From positions 124,001-188,000 of the forward strand of contig JANQDZ010000047.1 in NCBI GenBank assembly GCA_028278645.1: 64,000 bases of DNA, read 5' to 3'. The notes beneath the pieces were generated by a model. That model searched no databases. It saw only the letters and a program-made list of their open reading frames with translations, and was not told the origin of the DNA. Source of the DNA: Longimicrobiales bacterium (GTDB lineage Bacteria; Gemmatimonadota; Gemmatimonadetes; Longimicrobiales; Gaopeijiaceae). A program made the translations under genes and the position numbers. Below, piece after piece: positions 51,303 through 60,844 of the stretch. Each line of letters begins with the position of its first letter. Position 1 is the stretch's first letter.

Positions 51303-53471
51303 CTACTCTACTCCCACAAGGCCTCTGGCCTCCAGAAGGGCCTGAATGTCCGGTTCCCGGCCGCGGAAATTCACATAAAGCTCCATCCCGGGGAGTGTAC
51401 CGCCTCTGGATAGGATCTCTTCCCTGAGACGCTTGGAGGTCTCGGGATCAAAGAGATTCCCGGTTTCTACGAAGGCTTGGAAGGCGTCTTTGTCCAGCAC
51501 TTCTGCCCAGAGATAGGCGTAATACCCGGCCGAATAACCACCCGAGAAGATGTGGTTGTAGTAAGTGCTTCTATACCGGGGGATAATCTCCTCGATGAGG
51601 CCTACACGCGCCATCTCCGCATTCTCGAAGGCGTCGGCATCATGTTCCACCGGCTCCTCCAGGAGGTGCCAGGCCATGTCCAGGAAAGCCGCCGCGATGA
51701 ACTCCACGGTGATGAATCCCTGGTTGAAGGTGGCGGATGCCTGGAGCTTGTCTACAAACTCGTCGGGGATGACCTCGCCCGTCTCATAGTGTTTCGCGTA
51801 TTCCCGAAGGACTTCGGGCTCGCCCATCCAGTTCTCCATGATCTGAGACCCGAACTCTACGAAATCCCTGGGCACGGAAGTCCCGCTGAGCGACTCAAAC
51901 GTCACGTCCGACATGAGGCCATGAAGGGCGTGACCCATCTCGTGGGCGAGGGTAAGTGCGTTGTCCAATCCGATCAGAGAGGGGCCGTCAGCCGTAGGCG
52001 GTGGGAAGTTGAAGTTGGTCGTAACGATCGGCGTCGAAAAACCCTCGACGTTCGACTGGCTACGCAGGGAGTTCATCCACGCGCCGCCCCGCTTGCTGGG
52101 TCGGGTGAAGAAGTCCATGTAGAGCACGCCGAGGTGGCTTCCATCCGCCTCCCGAACCTCGAACACCTGTTGGTCCGGATGCCATCGGGGCAAATCCGCA
52201 CGCTCGTGGAAGGTGAACCCGTAGAGCTTCTCGGTGATCCCGAACACGCCATCCCGAACGGCGTTGACCTCGAAGTACGGGAGAAGGGCCTCCTGGTCCA
52301 AGGCGAATCGGGCTTTTCGGACCTTCTCCGTGTAGTGCCTCCAGTCCCACCCCTCGAGCTTCCCTGGAATCCCTTCGGAGTTCATCAGCTCCTGCATATC
52401 GGCCCGTTCCTGCTTCGAAACGGCTAGCGCCGGTCGCCAGACCTCTTCGAGGAAGCCCAGCACCCGGTCGGGTGTTTCGGCCATGTTGTCGGAGATGATG
52501 AAGTGTGCGTGGGTCGGATAACCCATGATCTGGGCCTTCTCGGCCCTTAGCGCCGCCATCCGGGCCAGGTTGGTCTTGTTGTCATTGGCGTTGTCGTTAT
52601 CCCCTCTGAGGGCATAGCCCATGAAGATGTCTCGCCTCAGATCTCTGTTTGTGGAGTATTCCAGGAAGGGATTGATGCTGGGCCGATCCAAGCCGAAAGC
52701 CCAGCCGCTCTCGTGGCCGTTGCCCCTGGCCCGCTCCGCCGCCAGTGTGACGAGGTTAGCCGGCAACGCTCCAAGATCCGCCGAGTCGGTAACGAGGAGT
52801 TCGTACGAGTTGGTCTCCGCCAGGACGTTCTCGCCGAAACTGATGGATAGCCCAGCCAGCTCAGCGTTGATCTCCATGATCCGAGCCTTCGACGTCTCGT
52901 CCAGCGCTGCCCCACTCCGGACGAATCCCTTGTGGGTTTCTTCCAGGAGTTTGTGCTCCTCCGGGGTCAGACCGAATTCGTCTTTATGCTGGAACACCGC
53001 ATCCACGCGCTCCCACAGCCCCGGATCCAGACCGATGGCATCCCCGTGGGCAGCTCGCTCCGGCGCCATTGTCCGGGCCACTTCCTGGAGGACGTCATTG
53101 GTGTGAGCTCCATTCACTGCTCCGAATACCCGACCGACACGGCCGTACAAGGAACCAGCCTGCTCGAGAGCCAGAACCGTGTTGGCGAAGGTCGGCTCTT
53201 CCGGGTTGTTGACAATGGCATCGATCTCGCTCCTGTGAATCTCCATCGCCTCCCGGAAGGCAGGGATGTAGTCATCATTCGCGATTTGATCGAAGGGAGG
53301 GACCCCAAACTCGGTATCCCAAACCGCCATTAGGGGGTTCTCATGGCCTTCGATGCCCAGCGGCGGAGAGGGGGGGGCAACATCCGCGCACGCGGAGAAA
53401 CCGATGAGAAGAAACGCAAAAAAGCCCATGATTCGGGCCGAAAATCCGGACGACTGCAGGTGCTTCCTCAC
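51303..53471 (-). CDS. M3-family metallopeptidase lipoprotein (peptidyl-dipeptidase Dcp-like)
   Basis: 722 residues from GTG 53471, chosen because AAGGAGG lies six bases ahead; this gives a lipoprotein signal with lipobox GFSAC. The zinc site is HEMGH in LAHEMGHALHGLMSD, and the third ligand is the Glu in RDFVEFGSQIMENW. The helical N-terminal half and the end (FSGGYSAGYYAYLWAEVLDK) match oligopeptidase A/Dcp. It removes dipeptides from peptide C-termini. The signal suggests a periplasmic, membrane-anchored location. Divergent from the kinase operon. Confidence 0.92.
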   Translation of the reverse strand: MRKHLQSSGFSARIMGFFAFLLIGFSACADVAPPSPPLGIEGHENPLMAVWDTEFGVPPFDQIANDDYIPAFREAMEIHRSEIDAIVNNPEEPTFANTVLALEQAGSLYGRVGRVFGAVNGAHTNDVLQEVARTMAPERAAHGDAIGLDPGLWERVDAVFQHKDEFGLTPEEHKLLEETHKGFVRSGAALDETSKARIMEINAELAGLSISFGENVLAETNSYELLVTDSADLGALPANLVTLAAERARGNGHESGWAFGLDRPSINPFLEYSTNRDLRRDIFMGYALRGDNDNANDNKTNLARMAALRAEKAQIMGYPTHAHFIISDNMAETPDRVLGFLEEVWRPALAVSKQERADMQELMNSEGIPGKLEGWDWRHYTEKVRKARFALDQEALLPYFEVNAVRDGVFGITEKLYGFTFHERADLPRWHPDQQVFEVREADGSHLGVLYMDFFTRPSKRGGAWMNSLRSQSNVEGFSTPIVTTNFNFPPPTADGPSLIGLDNALTLAHEMGHALHGLMSDVTFESLSGTSVPRDFVEFGSQIMENWMGEPEVLREYAKHYETGEVIPDEFVDKLQASATFNQGFITVEFIAAAFLDMAWHLLEEPVEHDADAFENAEMARVGLIEEIIPRYRSTYYNHIFSGGYSAGYYAYLWAEVLDKDAFQAFVETGNLFDPETSKRLREEILSRGGTLPGMELYVNFRGREPDIQALLEARGLVGVE

Positions 53472-53696
53472 AGTGTGCCTCCTTGTCCAAGTTTGACTGC
53501 CGACAACCTGACATATGGAAGGTCCCGGGGAAAGACCGGCAGGCATCTCGAGGCCTTGCCCGCAGTGGGTTCCAAGGGTCCATTGGATTGTGGAATGACT
53601 CCAAGCGGCGGTCCCCAAAGAACCATTTGGATCGCAGACCCGTATTTGTCGGGGGGCAGCGGTCCTCCATGGTTCCATAGGCGAAAGGGTGCTCCA

Positions 53697-53987
53697 ATGG
53701 AAATTGAAGCATTAGTCGGGATGGCTTTTGCCTTCCTGATGACGGTGACGATCGTCATCTCTCTTGGGGCGGTGATCCTTCTGAAACCTCTCATGAAGAA
53801 CCTCGGGAACTTCCTCGAGGCGAAGGCGGAGGAACGAAAGGAGTTGGGGGGGCGCTCGCCCGAAGACTGGGAGCGTTTGTTTTCCGCCCTCGATTCCCTC
53901 GGGCAAAGGATGAGCGAGTTGGAAGAACGCCAGGAATTCACTGAGAAGCTTCTCGCGAAGCCGGACAGGGAAAGAAGAGAGGACTAG
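53697..53987 (+). CDS. Small membrane protein with coiled coil, ahead of the kinase
   Basis: 96 residues from ATG 53697; the frame is open far upstream but that lies inside the divergent peptidase gene. One TM helix (AFAFLMTVTIVISLGAVILL) at about 10-30 is followed by a charged helix (LEAKAEERKELGGRSPEDWE) and a coiled coil (LDSLGQRMSELEERQEF). It ends three bases before the kinase start, so the two are probably cotranscribed. It may tether or regulate the kinase; the family is not recognised. Confidence 0.7.
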   Translation: MEIEALVGMAFAFLMTVTIVISLGAVILLKPLMKNLGNFLEAKAEERKELGGRSPEDWERLFSALDSLGQRMSELEERQEFTEKLLAKPDRERRED

Positions 53988-53990
53988 CCC

Positions 53991-55619
53991 GTGACTCCGG
54001 CCCACGGGAGAGAAACCGCGGATAACCTCGCCTCACGCTACGCCCTGGAGAAGGAGCTTGGACGGGGGGGGATGGCGACCGTGTATCTCGCCAAGGACCT
54101 CAAACACGGTCGGGAGGTGGCTGTGAAAGTCATACGCCCCGACCTGGCCGCGGCAGTAGGGCCCGAGAGGTTCCTCCGGGAGATCCAGATCACCGCCGGG
54201 CTCAATCACCCCCACCTTCTGCCTCTCCTCGATTCCGGTGCCTCGGACGGATTCCTCTATTACGTGATGCCCTACGTGGCCGGGGGTTCCCTCCGAAGGC
54301 TTTTGGAGAGCGACGCCACGATTCCCCTGGACGCCGTTCTGCGGGTCGTTGGTGAAGTCGCTTCCGCTTTGGACCATGCCCACGATCGGGGCGTGATCCA
54401 CCGGGATATCAAACCCGAGAACATCCTCTTCAACGCCGGCTTGGCGGTAATCGGGGATTTTGGCATCGCCATGGCGGTGAGTAGTGCTCCCCGTGAGAAG
54501 GTCACCCGGACGGGAGCGGCCCTGGGGACCCTCGGGTACATGAGCCCCGAACAAGCCTTGGGTACCGAAGAGCTGGACGCCCGAACCGATGTGTACAGCC
54601 TGGGCTGCGTGGCCTACGAAATGTTGACCGGGGGGACCCCCGCTTCCTGGCCCGGGCCTGAGGACGTGAAGCTAGGCCGGTTGGATAACGTTCCACCGGC
54701 CCACCGGCGCCGGTTGGACAAGTTCCCTGGCCGCATCGAACAGGTCCTGACCAAGGCTTTGGCCCTACGCCCTGATGATCGATACGCCCGGGCCGGGAAA
54801 CTGGCCCAGGCCCTGGTAGGGGCCTCTGAACGGACTCCGAGCTTTTCGGAGGAGCAGGTCCGGCAGCTTCTCGATCGAGCTGCAGAGCTTCAGGCGGGGG
54901 TGCCTGAGGACCCGGGATCCATGACCATTGGAGCCGTCGAACAGGTCGCGGCCCAGGTCGGAATCCCGCCGGAGCATGTGAGGAAGGCCGCTGAGGAAAT
55001 GCGGCCCGATGCGACCGCGGTCCGGCATCATCGACGAACCCCGGGAGGGCAGACCGTGGACCGGGGTGCCGTGTCCCAGGAGCCGGTGGGCCTGTGGAGA
55101 CGGTCTCCGGAGGAGAAGTGGGACAGGATCGTTCTGGATTCCCACATCGATGGCGAGATCCCCGACGAAGCTTTTTCAGTGATGGTCGACGAGATTCAGG
55201 ACACGCTCGGCATCATCGGCCATGCCTCCGTACTCTCGAACACTCTCACTTGGAGTCCGGCGACCCAGGGTGACGATAGCCGGCGAGTAGTTGTTTCGGT
55301 GAAGGCCAAAGATGGAAGGACCCGCATCCGTGTGGAGGAGCGCTTCGAAATCCGAAGCTTCCGCCGCGCGTTTGTAGCGGCGGGCGGCCTCTCCGGTGCG
55401 GTCTTCGCAGCGGCCATGGCTGCTTTTTTGGGGATCGCCGACCAAGCCATGCCAGCTCTTCTGATCCCCGCCATGGGCTTAGGGGTCGTTGGAGGGGTGG
55501 TGGGCACCATCAGATTCGAAGCGAACACCAGAAGACCTCAACTCGAGGCACTCTCCGGGCGACTGATGGAAATGGCTGAGAGGGTGATCCGGAGGCTGCC
55601 TGGCCCCGCGGAGGAATAA
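53991..55619 (+). CDS. Hanks-type Ser/Thr protein kinase with unnamed C-terminal membrane domain
   Basis: 542 residues, GTG start eight bases after GAGG. Kinase domain, about 17-265: Gly loop LGRGGMATVYLAK, Lys in VAVKVI, catalytic loop HRDIKPENILF, GDFGIAMA, GTLGYMSPEQ. After a helical link comes the same three-part tail as the protein at 6153-6905: SEEQVRQLLDRAAELQAG with VGIPPEHVRKAAEEM, then GHASVLSNTLTW with TRIRVEERFE, then two TM helices near 460-510 (AAMAAFLGI and ALLIPAMGLGVVGGVVG). PASTA sensor repeats are absent. All catalytic residues are present, so it should be active. Confidence 0.92.
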   Translation: MTPAHGRETADNLASRYALEKELGRGGMATVYLAKDLKHGREVAVKVIRPDLAAAVGPERFLREIQITAGLNHPHLLPLLDSGASDGFLYYVMPYVAGGSLRRLLESDATIPLDAVLRVVGEVASALDHAHDRGVIHRDIKPENILFNAGLAVIGDFGIAMAVSSAPREKVTRTGAALGTLGYMSPEQALGTEELDARTDVYSLGCVAYEMLTGGTPASWPGPEDVKLGRLDNVPPAHRRRLDKFPGRIEQVLTKALALRPDDRYARAGKLAQALVGASERTPSFSEEQVRQLLDRAAELQAGVPEDPGSMTIGAVEQVAAQVGIPPEHVRKAAEEMRPDATAVRHHRRTPGGQTVDRGAVSQEPVGLWRRSPEEKWDRIVLDSHIDGEIPDEAFSVMVDEIQDTLGIIGHASVLSNTLTWSPATQGDDSRRVVVSVKAKDGRTRIRVEERFEIRSFRRAFVAAGGLSGAVFAAAMAAFLGIADQAMPALLIPAMGLGVVGGVVGTIRFEANTRRPQLEALSGRLMEMAERVIRRLPGPAEE

Positions 55620-55625
55620 CCTGGG

Positions 55626-56045
55626 CTAGGTGGTGTCAGGTGCTGAGTCGGTAGTCGATGGGTTAGCCGGTGGGGGCTCGACGCCGGACGGTTCGGCAGG
55701 TTGAGGCTCGGCTGCGGAAGACCCGTTGGGATTGACGACCAGGTTCACCGCTGTGGTGAAGATCCGCCACTCCACCCGCTGCCGCTCGAGAGCTTCGCTC
55801 CCATCCTCGGTCAGACTAAAAAAGGCCCTTCGTCTGTTCCCGTTTGTCCATCGGCGGGTGATCCAGCCGCGATGTTCCATTCGTGATAGAACCGGGTAGA
55901 TGGAGGACCTGCGGAAGGCGAGGAGGCTGTTCGATCGCTTTTGGATCTGCTTGGTGATCTCGTACCCGTACAGCTCCCCATCCTCCAGGATGGAGAGAAT
56001 CAAGAACTCAATACTCCCTTTGGTGAGGGACGGACTGAAGAGCAC
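55626..56045 (-). CDS. PadR-family regulator without a permease partner
   Basis: 139 residues. SPSLTKGSIEFLILSILEDG, ELYGYEITKQIQKRSN, recognition helix RRSSIYPVLSRMEHRGWI and wing RRRAFFSLTEDG are the PadR pattern. A low-complexity Pro/Ala/Ser tail of about 30 residues follows, unusual for the family. It faces the kinase gene tail-to-tail, six bases apart, and no ADOP permease is next to it, unlike the other two PadRs. The target is unknown; TTTCGTAAGAC within GGAA/TTCC arms at 56068-56087 may be its own site. Confidence 0.9.
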   Translation of the reverse strand: MLFSPSLTKGSIEFLILSILEDGELYGYEITKQIQKRSNSLLAFRRSSIYPVLSRMEHRGWITRRWTNGNRRRAFFSLTEDGSEALERQRVEWRIFTTAVNLVVNPNGSSAAEPQPAEPSGVEPPPANPSTTDSAPDTT

Positions 56046-56176
56046 AGCAACCTCGGTTCAGACAATGGAAGTTTCGTAAGACTTTCCAGTCTCCTGGACG
56101 GATCCGGCTTCCGTCGGGTGGCCGGGCATAGGGTCGTTCTACAAACCCTCGAACTCGAACCAGAGTTCCAACCCGC

Positions 56177-56327
56177 CTAACCGCCCATACTTTCCATTTC
56201 AAAGAAGCTTACACCGTGAGCCCCGGCATCCCGGGCGATTTGGGTCGCTTGGAGCCGGTCCTCAGGCGATAGGGCAGGGAGGTAGAGACCGGCAAAAAGC
56301 CTCCGTGCTTTTTGGCTCGAGGTGGAG
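56177..56327 (-). pseudogene. C-terminal remnant of a larger protein (glycosyl-hydrolase-like ending)
   Basis: The minus strand reads RRLFAGLYLPALSPEDRLQA, then TQIARDAGAHGVSFFEMESM and GG, ending in TAG at 56177-56179. The pattern of a strand, a helix and then AGA-GVSFFE resembles the last barrel turn of GHL10/GH10-like putative glycosidases. There is no upstream start; it abuts the M14 stop at 56338 in another frame, so the rest has been lost. It fills most of the spacer between padR and the M14 gene. Confidence 0.45.
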
Positions 56328-56337
56328 TCCCTCCGCC

Positions 56338-59274
56338 TCAACGGCCCGCTCCCAGGTCGTCGTGGTGGAGGACGGCATTCAACAGCATGGCATACGATCC
56401 GAGGGTTTCGCCTCTCCAGAACGGGTTGAAGCTGAACATGACCACGTGGCCGTCCCCCCGGGGTGCGTCAACCAAGGCGGGGGCTGAGGCCAGCTCTGCT
56501 CCCGCAACGATACCGCCGCTGATGAGCAGGTCTGTGGGCGCGGAGGCAAATCGTGCTACGATCCGCGTTGACGACCGGCCCGCACCAGCTCCGCCCCGGG
56601 TCGGTCTTTCCTCGGCTTCCCTTTCGGCCCTTTGGGCTTCCCGGAAGGCCTCCACGCCGGCCTGCCCCATGTTCCTCGGCCTTCCTTGCACGATGTCGGG
56701 GCTGCCCACTGTTCCCCGGCCGGTTCGCCTGGCCGTGGTGCTTCCGTCGTCGGACGGTTGAAGGGCTGACCCCCCACCGCGCCTGAAACCCCGACCGCCG
56801 CCGCCACCGGGTGAGAACACCGGCGCACGGTTGAAGTACACCCCGAGTTCATCACCGTAACCGTAAGCGAGTGGGCTGGACTGGTCGCTGATGGTGGTTC
56901 GGAAGACGCCCCCGGGCGCCCAGAGCTCGCTGGTTTGCCGGATGGAGATCCCCTCGGCGATGCCGAAGTGGATGGGCAGGTCGGAACTGGCGCCGATGGT
57001 AATAAAAACGCCGCCGTCCTCTACGAACCGGTTGAGGTTCAAGACGCCCTTCAGCTCCAGCCCCCCTCGCATGTCATCGGTTTCGTCCTGGAATCCCAGG
57101 TTGGGGGTCACGTCCGTCTTCTTCCACGGTATCGGCTCGTTGCCTTGCACGCCTCTCAGCATGGAGAGGGCATTTCCGGCGCCTGGGCCCAGAATGATGA
57201 CGTCCCATTGGGCCTTCAGGTTTTGGATGTCCCTGGCCTCATGAACCGAGATGTAGTCGTAGGGGATCTTGTACTCGTCCAGCCCGATCCGGAGCCACCC
57301 CTCTTGCTGAGTGCTGGACCAGGTGTGCATCACCGCAACACGGGGCACGTTCAACTCGTGCTGGGGGACGTCCGGGGTTTGGTCTAATCCGTGTGCGATG
57401 AAGCCGAACCCGGACGCCGCCGTTTCCAGGGCGGATGTGAGGGTTTCCGAGTTCCCCTCCGTGGGGATGATGAAGGAGCCAGCGTTGAACGACTTGCCAT
57501 CCACCTCGAAAGCTTCTTCGGCTGCATAGATGAGGAGGTCGGGGTGGGCAAACCGGAATGACGCGAGACTCGCCTCACCGGCATAGTTAATGACGAAGGC
57601 TTCAGCTCCCTTAGGGCCGTCCAGGTCGGATGGGGGAGCCACGGCCCCGTCCACCAGTTCCATGTCAGCCTCCAGGATCCCCGTATCCTCGATTCGATCG
57701 GTCGTGACATTAAAGAGAGGCCCGAGGGTCCACCCAACGTCGTCATACGGGGACGGATCGGCAGGGTTGTAATACTGAGTGTCCAGCAGCATGTCGGCCA
57801 TGCGGGAATAGGGCTGATCCATGCGAATCACGTAACTGCCTTCGCCATACTCCGTCTCGCCGACGGTTGCGGCTTCGGTTAGCTGGTGCACCTCAACAGC
57901 GTGCTCCTGCATGAGCCGAAGGAGGCGAGCCTGAAGCGCCGGGCGTTCGTCGTCGGATGGGAACACATACGCCGCCGGTCCTTCGGCAGTGGCCTTCGCA
58001 ATGGATCGCTGCCCTTTCAGGTAAAAGTTCCTGAGGAAATCCCCCCGGTTCTCAGCCACGTAGTTCAGGGCGATGAGGAGAGCGCTCTGCTGAAGGTTCA
58101 CGTTGTTCCGGATGGACCAAACCGTTTGGCGGAGCGGAGTGTTGGGACGGTGCCACTGGCGCTGGACGTTGGTGCTGATGACCCGAGTTGACCCGTTCCC
58201 GGCCCCTTGGGTTTCATAGAACCTACCAATGGCGTTGTGCCCGTTGGCCACGGTGAACATGTAGTTGGGGCCCCAACCGTCGTAGAAGTCGAAGGTATAG
58301 ACGCCCGGGACTCCGAAGGCCGTCATGTCCCGGACCTCCCGGTACGAGATGTTGTTCCATTCGTTGATGACGATGGGGTCGAACCAAGCGTTATACGGAC
58401 CGCGGCCGGTTGAGACATAGAGGTGGGACGCGGACTCGTGGTGGTCATGGACCACGAGCGGTTTAAACTCGTGAAAGGTCTTGTGGACGTTCTTCGTCAG
58501 GGCCAGGGAGAGCCCGATGCCGTCCCGGTTGTCGTCGTGGGCTACGTATTTTCCCCACCAGAGGAGTCGAGACGGATATGTCCCGTCAGGATCAACCCGG
58601 GGCGCCATGGCCACGTCCACTTGCTTCGCCCGCCCATCCACTTCCAGGACCGGGGTGGTCATGAAGAACATGTTGTCCCGAATGGTTCTGATGAACTCGG
58701 TTTCCTCCACCGCCAGCCGATAGACGATCTCCATGAGCATCTCAGGAGACCCTGTCTCTCCGGAGTGCATGGCGCCGGTAGACCAGTAGAAGGGCTTCAC
58801 GTCGTCGAAGAGGGCCTCTGCCGCCGCCTCATCGGTCGTCCTGGGGTCAGCCAGCTGGATCATCATGGCCTGGTGATCGGCCATGCGGGCCATGTTCTCG
58901 TCGCTGGAGACCACAGCCAGGATCATTTCCCGGCCTTCCTCTGTCTCCCCGATACTGAACACTTCCACCCTCGGGGAAGCCTCGGCCACGGCCCTCAGGT
59001 AAGCGTGGATATCGGCGGGGTAGGTGAGGACGTCTGCGGCCCCGGCGATGTGCCCCAGGAAATCCAACGGTGTCGGGACCGTTTCAGAAGCCGGAAGGTG
59101 ATCCACCAGAGGAGTGGAGAAGAAAGGCTCCGTGGTGAACTCGAGGATTTTTGCCGTATAGGCTTCGTCGTTGGCCTGGACTTGGGCCAGGACCGTACCC
59201 GCTGCCAGGAAGAGGACCAGGACCGGGAGAAGGAGCGTGGCGAACCAGGCCTTCTTTGGGATGTGCGCTATCAT
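56338..59274 (-). CDS. M14-family zinc carboxypeptidase, secreted
   Basis: 978 residues from ATG 59274, GAGGT eight bases ahead, with a signal peptide ending near VLAQV. The M14 catalytic domain is at about 80-400: the first zinc ligands His and Glu in AMHSGETGSPEM, and a later His in VVHDHHESASHLY. The remaining about 550 residues form a long C-terminal region of Rossmann-like character (DVIILGPGAGNALSMLRG, GGVFITIGASSDLPIHFG) plus a Gly/Arg-rich insert (FSPGGGGGRGFRRGGGSA). This long architecture is common in secreted M14 proteins of Gemmatimonadota/Acidobacteriota-type genomes. It trims C-terminal residues from peptides. The 276-base spacer upstream shows nothing notable. Confidence 0.87.
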   Translation of the reverse strand: MIAHIPKKAWFATLLLPVLVLFLAAGTVLAQVQANDEAYTAKILEFTTEPFFSTPLVDHLPASETVPTPLDFLGHIAGAADVLTYPADIHAYLRAVAEASPRVEVFSIGETEEGREMILAVVSSDENMARMADHQAMMIQLADPRTTDEAAAEALFDDVKPFYWSTGAMHSGETGSPEMLMEIVYRLAVEETEFIRTIRDNMFFMTTPVLEVDGRAKQVDVAMAPRVDPDGTYPSRLLWWGKYVAHDDNRDGIGLSLALTKNVHKTFHEFKPLVVHDHHESASHLYVSTGRGPYNAWFDPIVINEWNNISYREVRDMTAFGVPGVYTFDFYDGWGPNYMFTVANGHNAIGRFYETQGAGNGSTRVISTNVQRQWHRPNTPLRQTVWSIRNNVNLQQSALLIALNYVAENRGDFLRNFYLKGQRSIAKATAEGPAAYVFPSDDERPALQARLLRLMQEHAVEVHQLTEAATVGETEYGEGSYVIRMDQPYSRMADMLLDTQYYNPADPSPYDDVGWTLGPLFNVTTDRIEDTGILEADMELVDGAVAPPSDLDGPKGAEAFVINYAGEASLASFRFAHPDLLIYAAEEAFEVDGKSFNAGSFIIPTEGNSETLTSALETAASGFGFIAHGLDQTPDVPQHELNVPRVAVMHTWSSTQQEGWLRIGLDEYKIPYDYISVHEARDIQNLKAQWDVIILGPGAGNALSMLRGVQGNEPIPWKKTDVTPNLGFQDETDDMRGGLELKGVLNLNRFVEDGGVFITIGASSDLPIHFGIAEGISIRQTSELWAPGGVFRTTISDQSSPLAYGYGDELGVYFNRAPVFSPGGGGGRGFRRGGGSALQPSDDGSTTARRTGRGTVGSPDIVQGRPRNMGQAGVEAFREAQRAEREAEERPTRGGAGAGRSSTRIVARFASAPTDLLISGGIVAGAELASAPALVDAPRGDGHVVMFSFNPFWRGETLGSYAMLLNAVLHHDDLGAGR

Positions 59275-59550
59275 GGCATGTACCTCGCCTGAGGGAGACG
59301 TTTTGTCCTCGGGTGGTCTATCCCGGGAACAGACCGCTATCGGATTGGGTCGGACAGGGAATTCTGCGGGGCCGCCACGGATCGCACCACCCCCCACATT
59401 TCGGGGAGGTGCATGTTCACGGCGCCCTGGGGGGACCACACCCAGTTCGTTTCCGGGTGGCGATTCTCTTGCGAGGGACGCGTTCTCTTGGAATACCCCC
59501 CGAACAGAAAAGTCAGGAGGGATCAGGAGAAACGCGCCATGGCGGTGGTC

Positions 59551-60711
59551 CTACTCGCCCCAGACCTCCTGGGCCACCCTGAGGAAATTCTCTGCCAGGA
59601 TTTTTTCGACGTCCCGGTCGGAGTACCCGTGAGCCAACAAGCGATCGGCTACGTCGACGATCTGGGCATAGTCCTCGAACCCCTCTACCTGACGGCGCGG
59701 TGACCTGAAGTCCGCCGTCACGTGCTCGTTGTACTGGGCCGCGATGTCGGGGTAGGTGGGTGCCCCGAACGGATCGTGTCCGTGGGCGGGGTAGGTGCCG
59801 ATGGACATGTCCGTACTGATGGCGACGTTGTCTGCCGAGCCTGCTATGTTCGCGACATGATCGATCAGCAGAAAAAACTCATCCAACGTCGGGCGATGTG
59901 TGGTGTTGGGTCGCATGGAAAGTGGACCCCAGGAAACGAGGGCTACGACACCGTTCCCGTCGATGCAGGCTCGGATCTGCTCGTCGTCGATATTCCGGGG
60001 GTTGGGGACGATGGCGCTGGGGTTGGAATGGCTGAACACGCAGGGGTGCTCGCTTCGATCCATGATCTCCAGGGTAGAGCGTTTTCCGGTATGGCTGCAG
60101 TCGAGGATGATCCCCACGCGGTTGCACTCGTCCACTACCCTTTCGCCCAGTCGCGTGAGGCCCCCGTCGGTTCGATCCAAGCATCCGTCAGCTAGCTGGT
60201 TCGTGGCGTTGTAAACCAGGAGCATCATACGAAGGCCCATGGCGGCGAAGGCTTCGATCCGTCCGAGCTGGTACCCGATCCAGTCCCCGTCCTGAGCGGC
60301 GAGGAGGAGTCCGGCCTTCCCATCCCGCTTGAGGCGACGGACGTCCGCCACGGTCTCGATGACTTCCAGATTCGGGTGCTCGTGGGTGATGCCGTGCCAA
60401 TACATGATGCCGTCGGTAGCTGCACGGACATCGGCGTGAGGGTCCCAGGCGGTCACAGCGTAAGCGGTGACTCCGTGGCGGTGTGCTAGGTGGAGATCCG
60501 CATCGGGCCAGATCTGCATGCAGGGATCCACATAGATGAAAGGCGGGGCTTGCTCCAGAACCGTGTGGACCGACTTGCCGTAGGAAGCCTCCTGGTGTGG
60601 ACCACCGGGTGCGACACCGTATCGCGTTCCTCCGGGGACACTTCCGAGAGCCGATCCGCCCACGCCTGCGACAGTGGCCTGCTTGAGGAAATCACGGCGG
60701 GGAACGGTCAT
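59551..60711 (-). CDS. M19 membrane-dipeptidase-like protein, Tat-exported, atypical metal site
   Basis: 386 residues, GGAGG upstream of the ATG. Twin-arginine motif VPRRDFLKQATVAGVGGSAL. The M19 barrel is recognisable from LDCSHTGKRST and FSHSNPSAIVPNPRN (the two later His ligands and the Arg) and from AISTDMSIGTYP with the catalytic-side Asp. The N-terminal HxD metal motif of renal-dipeptidase proteins is replaced by VDPCMQIWPDAD, and the bridging Glu position reads AAQDGDWIG. It may use another metal arrangement or have lost peptidase activity. M19 enzymes normally cut dipeptides, including those with D-residues. Divergent from a serine hydrolase gene. Confidence 0.8.
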   Translation of the reverse strand: MTVPRRDFLKQATVAGVGGSALGSVPGGTRYGVAPGGPHQEASYGKSVHTVLEQAPPFIYVDPCMQIWPDADLHLAHRHGVTAYAVTAWDPHADVRAATDGIMYWHGITHEHPNLEVIETVADVRRLKRDGKAGLLLAAQDGDWIGYQLGRIEAFAAMGLRMMLLVYNATNQLADGCLDRTDGGLTRLGERVVDECNRVGIILDCSHTGKRSTLEIMDRSEHPCVFSHSNPSAIVPNPRNIDDEQIRACIDGNGVVALVSWGPLSMRPNTTHRPTLDEFFLLIDHVANIAGSADNVAISTDMSIGTYPAHGHDPFGAPTYPDIAAQYNEHVTADFRSPRRQVEGFEDYAQIVDVADRLLAHGYSDRDVEKILAENFLRVAQEVWGE

Positions 60712-60844
60712 CTCGGCCTCCTCGGGTTGAGTGGATAGGGCAGCCTAACCATCCGGATTCCCTCTCGTCAACGCGTACATCCGTACGTATTCTCAAACGA
60801 ATCCATCAGGTTGGATCCGGTTATCTCGGGATCGGAGGAAGGGC

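Noticed and set aside
53472-53696. Repeated TCCAAG and CCATTGGAT-like words in the peptidase/kinase divergent spacer
   Set aside because: The copies are short and imperfect, with no consistent spacing.
56090-56170. Possible tRNA, because GGTTCGAGTTC-like sequence occurs on the minus strand
   Set aside because: No cloverleaf can be formed around it: acceptor, D and anticodon stems do not pair.
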